Program-made: the position numbers and the translations under genes
Part shown: in pieces, positions 4,397-5,297 of the stretch
How the letters are laid out: every line of letters begins with the position of its first letter
Position numbering within the stretch: position 1 is the stretch's first letter
Assembly (NCBI GenBank): GCA_029573975.1
Contig: JAKQBU010000447.1
Coordinates: forward strand, 1-5,297
Source of the DNA: Planctomycetota bacterium
Lineage (GTDB): Bacteria > Planctomycetota > Phycisphaerae > Sedimentisphaerales > SM23-30
DNA: 5,297 bases
Reading direction: 5' to 3'
Notes under the pieces: model-generated
Databases searched by the model: none
What the model was told of the DNA's origin: nothing
What the model saw: only the letters and a program-made list of their open reading frames with translations

Positions 4397-5297
4397 TTAT
4401 ATTCCTGGTATGATAATGTTTTGTAAATTTTCACATAAATCATCTATATCTTCCTGCGTATGTTCGCTCATCAGGGAAATACGCAAACGGGAACCGGCTG
4501 GGGGCACGGTAGGCGGGCGGATGGCAGGGACGAAGAACCCCCGTTCGAACAGGCGGCGGCTAACCTCTACCGCTCGTTCGGCGGAGCCGAGAATAATCGG
4601 CACGATATAACTTTCCGAGCCGCCGGTATCCCAGAGCTTTTCCCGGCATTTCTCACGCAGATACCGGCCCTGGTCGATCAGCCGCTGGCGTCGCTGCGGC
4701 TCGCGCTGGATAATATCCAGAGCCGCCTCCGCCGCCAGACAATTCACCGCCGGAATCCCAGTGGTAAAAATAAATCCTCTGGCCTTGTTCACCAGATAAT
4801 CCACTATCGTTCGGCTGGCGGCAACAAAACCTCCGGCCCCCCCCAGGGCCTTGGAAAAAGTCGCAATCACAACATCCACCGCATCGCTCAGTCCCCTTTC
4901 CGCCGCATAACCCGCTCCATCCGGGCCGACACAGCCGAAGGCATGAGCCTCATCCACCACCAGCATCGCATTATACTTCTTTTTGATCTCAGCCAGTTCT
5001 GCCAGCGGGGCGAAGTCCCCATCCATGCTGAACAGCGAATCAGTAACAAGGAAAGCCTGCTCGTAGCCGCCCCGGTCCAGCAGCTTTCGCAGCTTATCCG
5101 TCTGCCGGTGTGGCCAGGTCCGCACCGTCGCCGGCCCTGCCAGCGCCCCGTCAATAATCGAGGCGTGTACCAGTTTGTCAATCACCACCAGATCGTCTTT
5201 GCCCGGCAGGGCGGTTAAAATCGCGTGATTGGCGGCATAACCACTGGGAAAGATCAGGCAGGCTTCCTTGCCCAGCCATGCCGCCAACCGCCCCTCC
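4397..5297 (-). CDS. bioF: 8-amino-7-oxononanoate synthase (KAPA synthase), 5' end beyond the window
   Basis: About 300 C-terminal residues of a PLP-dependent alpha-oxoamine synthase. BioF condenses pimeloyl-ACP or pimeloyl-CoA with L-alanine to make KAPA, the first committed step of biotin ring assembly, in the cytoplasm. Counting from the codon at 5287, the fragment shows FPSGYAAN at 13-20, a His41 in HASIIDG, TDSLFSMDGDFAPL at 82-95, DEAHAFGCVG at 112-121 (DEAH rather than the DDSH of threonine-pathway Kbl), and TFSKALGG with the PLP lysine at 146 (plus 4850-4852). The tail carries IRPPTVPPAGSRLRISL and HTQEDID, typical of BioF. A TTG at 5287 could be read as a start, but the upstream codons (E-G-R before LAAWLGKEA) continue the family sequence, so the gene is truncated only by the window edge. 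Related CoA-dependent synthases (Kbl, HemA, SPT) are less likely. The catalytic residues visible are intact. Confidence 0.9.
   Translation of the reverse strand, partial: EGRLAAWLGKEACLIFPSGYAANHAILTALPGKDDLVVIDKLVHASIIDGALAGPATVRTWPHRQTDKLRKLLDRGGYEQAFLVTDSLFSMDGDFAPLAELAEIKKKYNAMLVVDEAHAFGCVGPDGAGYAAERGLSDAVDVVIATFSKALGGAGGFVAASRTIVDYLVNKARGFIFTTGIPAVNCLAAEAALDIIQREPQRRQRLIDQGRYLREKCREKLWDTGGSESYIVPIILGSAERAVEVSRRLFERGFFVPAIRPPTVPPAGSRLRISLMSEHTQEDIDDLCENLQNIIIPGI

Noticed and set aside
4460..5218. 252-codon plus-strand open frame opposite bioF
   Set aside because: It is a shadow of bioF: Arg/Gln/His-rich with no recognisable motif and fully antisense to a gene with intact catalytic motifs.
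5285..5287. TTG start codon for bioF
   Set aside because: The codons upstream to the window end continue the BioF family sequence (E-G-R-L-A-A-W-L-G), so the real start lies outside the window.

Overview
The window reads as an ordinary bacterial chromosomal segment of moderate G+C, with housekeeping and metabolic genes and no mobile element, CRISPR array or RNA gene that I could support. A Tat-exported GH109-type oxidoreductase-fold glycosidase, a two-subunit (anaerobe-type) class I fumarase beta chain, and a DUF164 zinc-ribbon gene next to RNase HI together suggest a Gram-negative-type, probably anaerobic or polysaccharide-degrading lineage. The Planctomycetota (Phycisphaerae-like) or Lentisphaerota/Verrucomicrobiota would fit. 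This placement is inference from gene content only.

Left part (1-868, minus strand): a compact operon reading leftwards. It holds a class I fumarase/tartrate dehydratase beta-subunit gene, a DUF167 (YggU-like) gene starting inside its 3' end, and the first 16 codons of folK (HPPK), which start in an ATGA overlap with the DUF167 stop and run off the window. No alpha subunit of the hydratase lies beside the beta gene. A possible promoter with a palindrome in its spacer lies directly upstream of the operon.

Middle (869-1319): an AT-rich divergent intergenic region of about 450 bp with no convincing gene. It carries several small dyad elements and candidate promoters facing both ways.

Right of it (1320-2844, plus strand): a two-gene operon of a coiled-coil C4 zinc-ribbon protein (DUF164/CT398/FlgZ-like) and an RNase HI with an intact D-E-D-D active site. 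The RNase HI carries an unexpected C-terminal cupin-like domain resembling the cupin of type II mannose-6-phosphate isomerase/GDP-mannose pyrophosphorylase. This fusion is the most unusual item in the window.

Right part (2884-5297, minus strand): a Tat-signal GH109 (alpha-N-acetylgalactosaminidase family, NAD-dependent) gene converges on the RNase HI gene with a 39-bp gap. Upstream of it on the same strand, 136 bp away, is bioF (8-amino-7-oxononanoate synthase), whose 5' end lies beyond the window edge. I found no strong intrinsic terminator between any of these genes.
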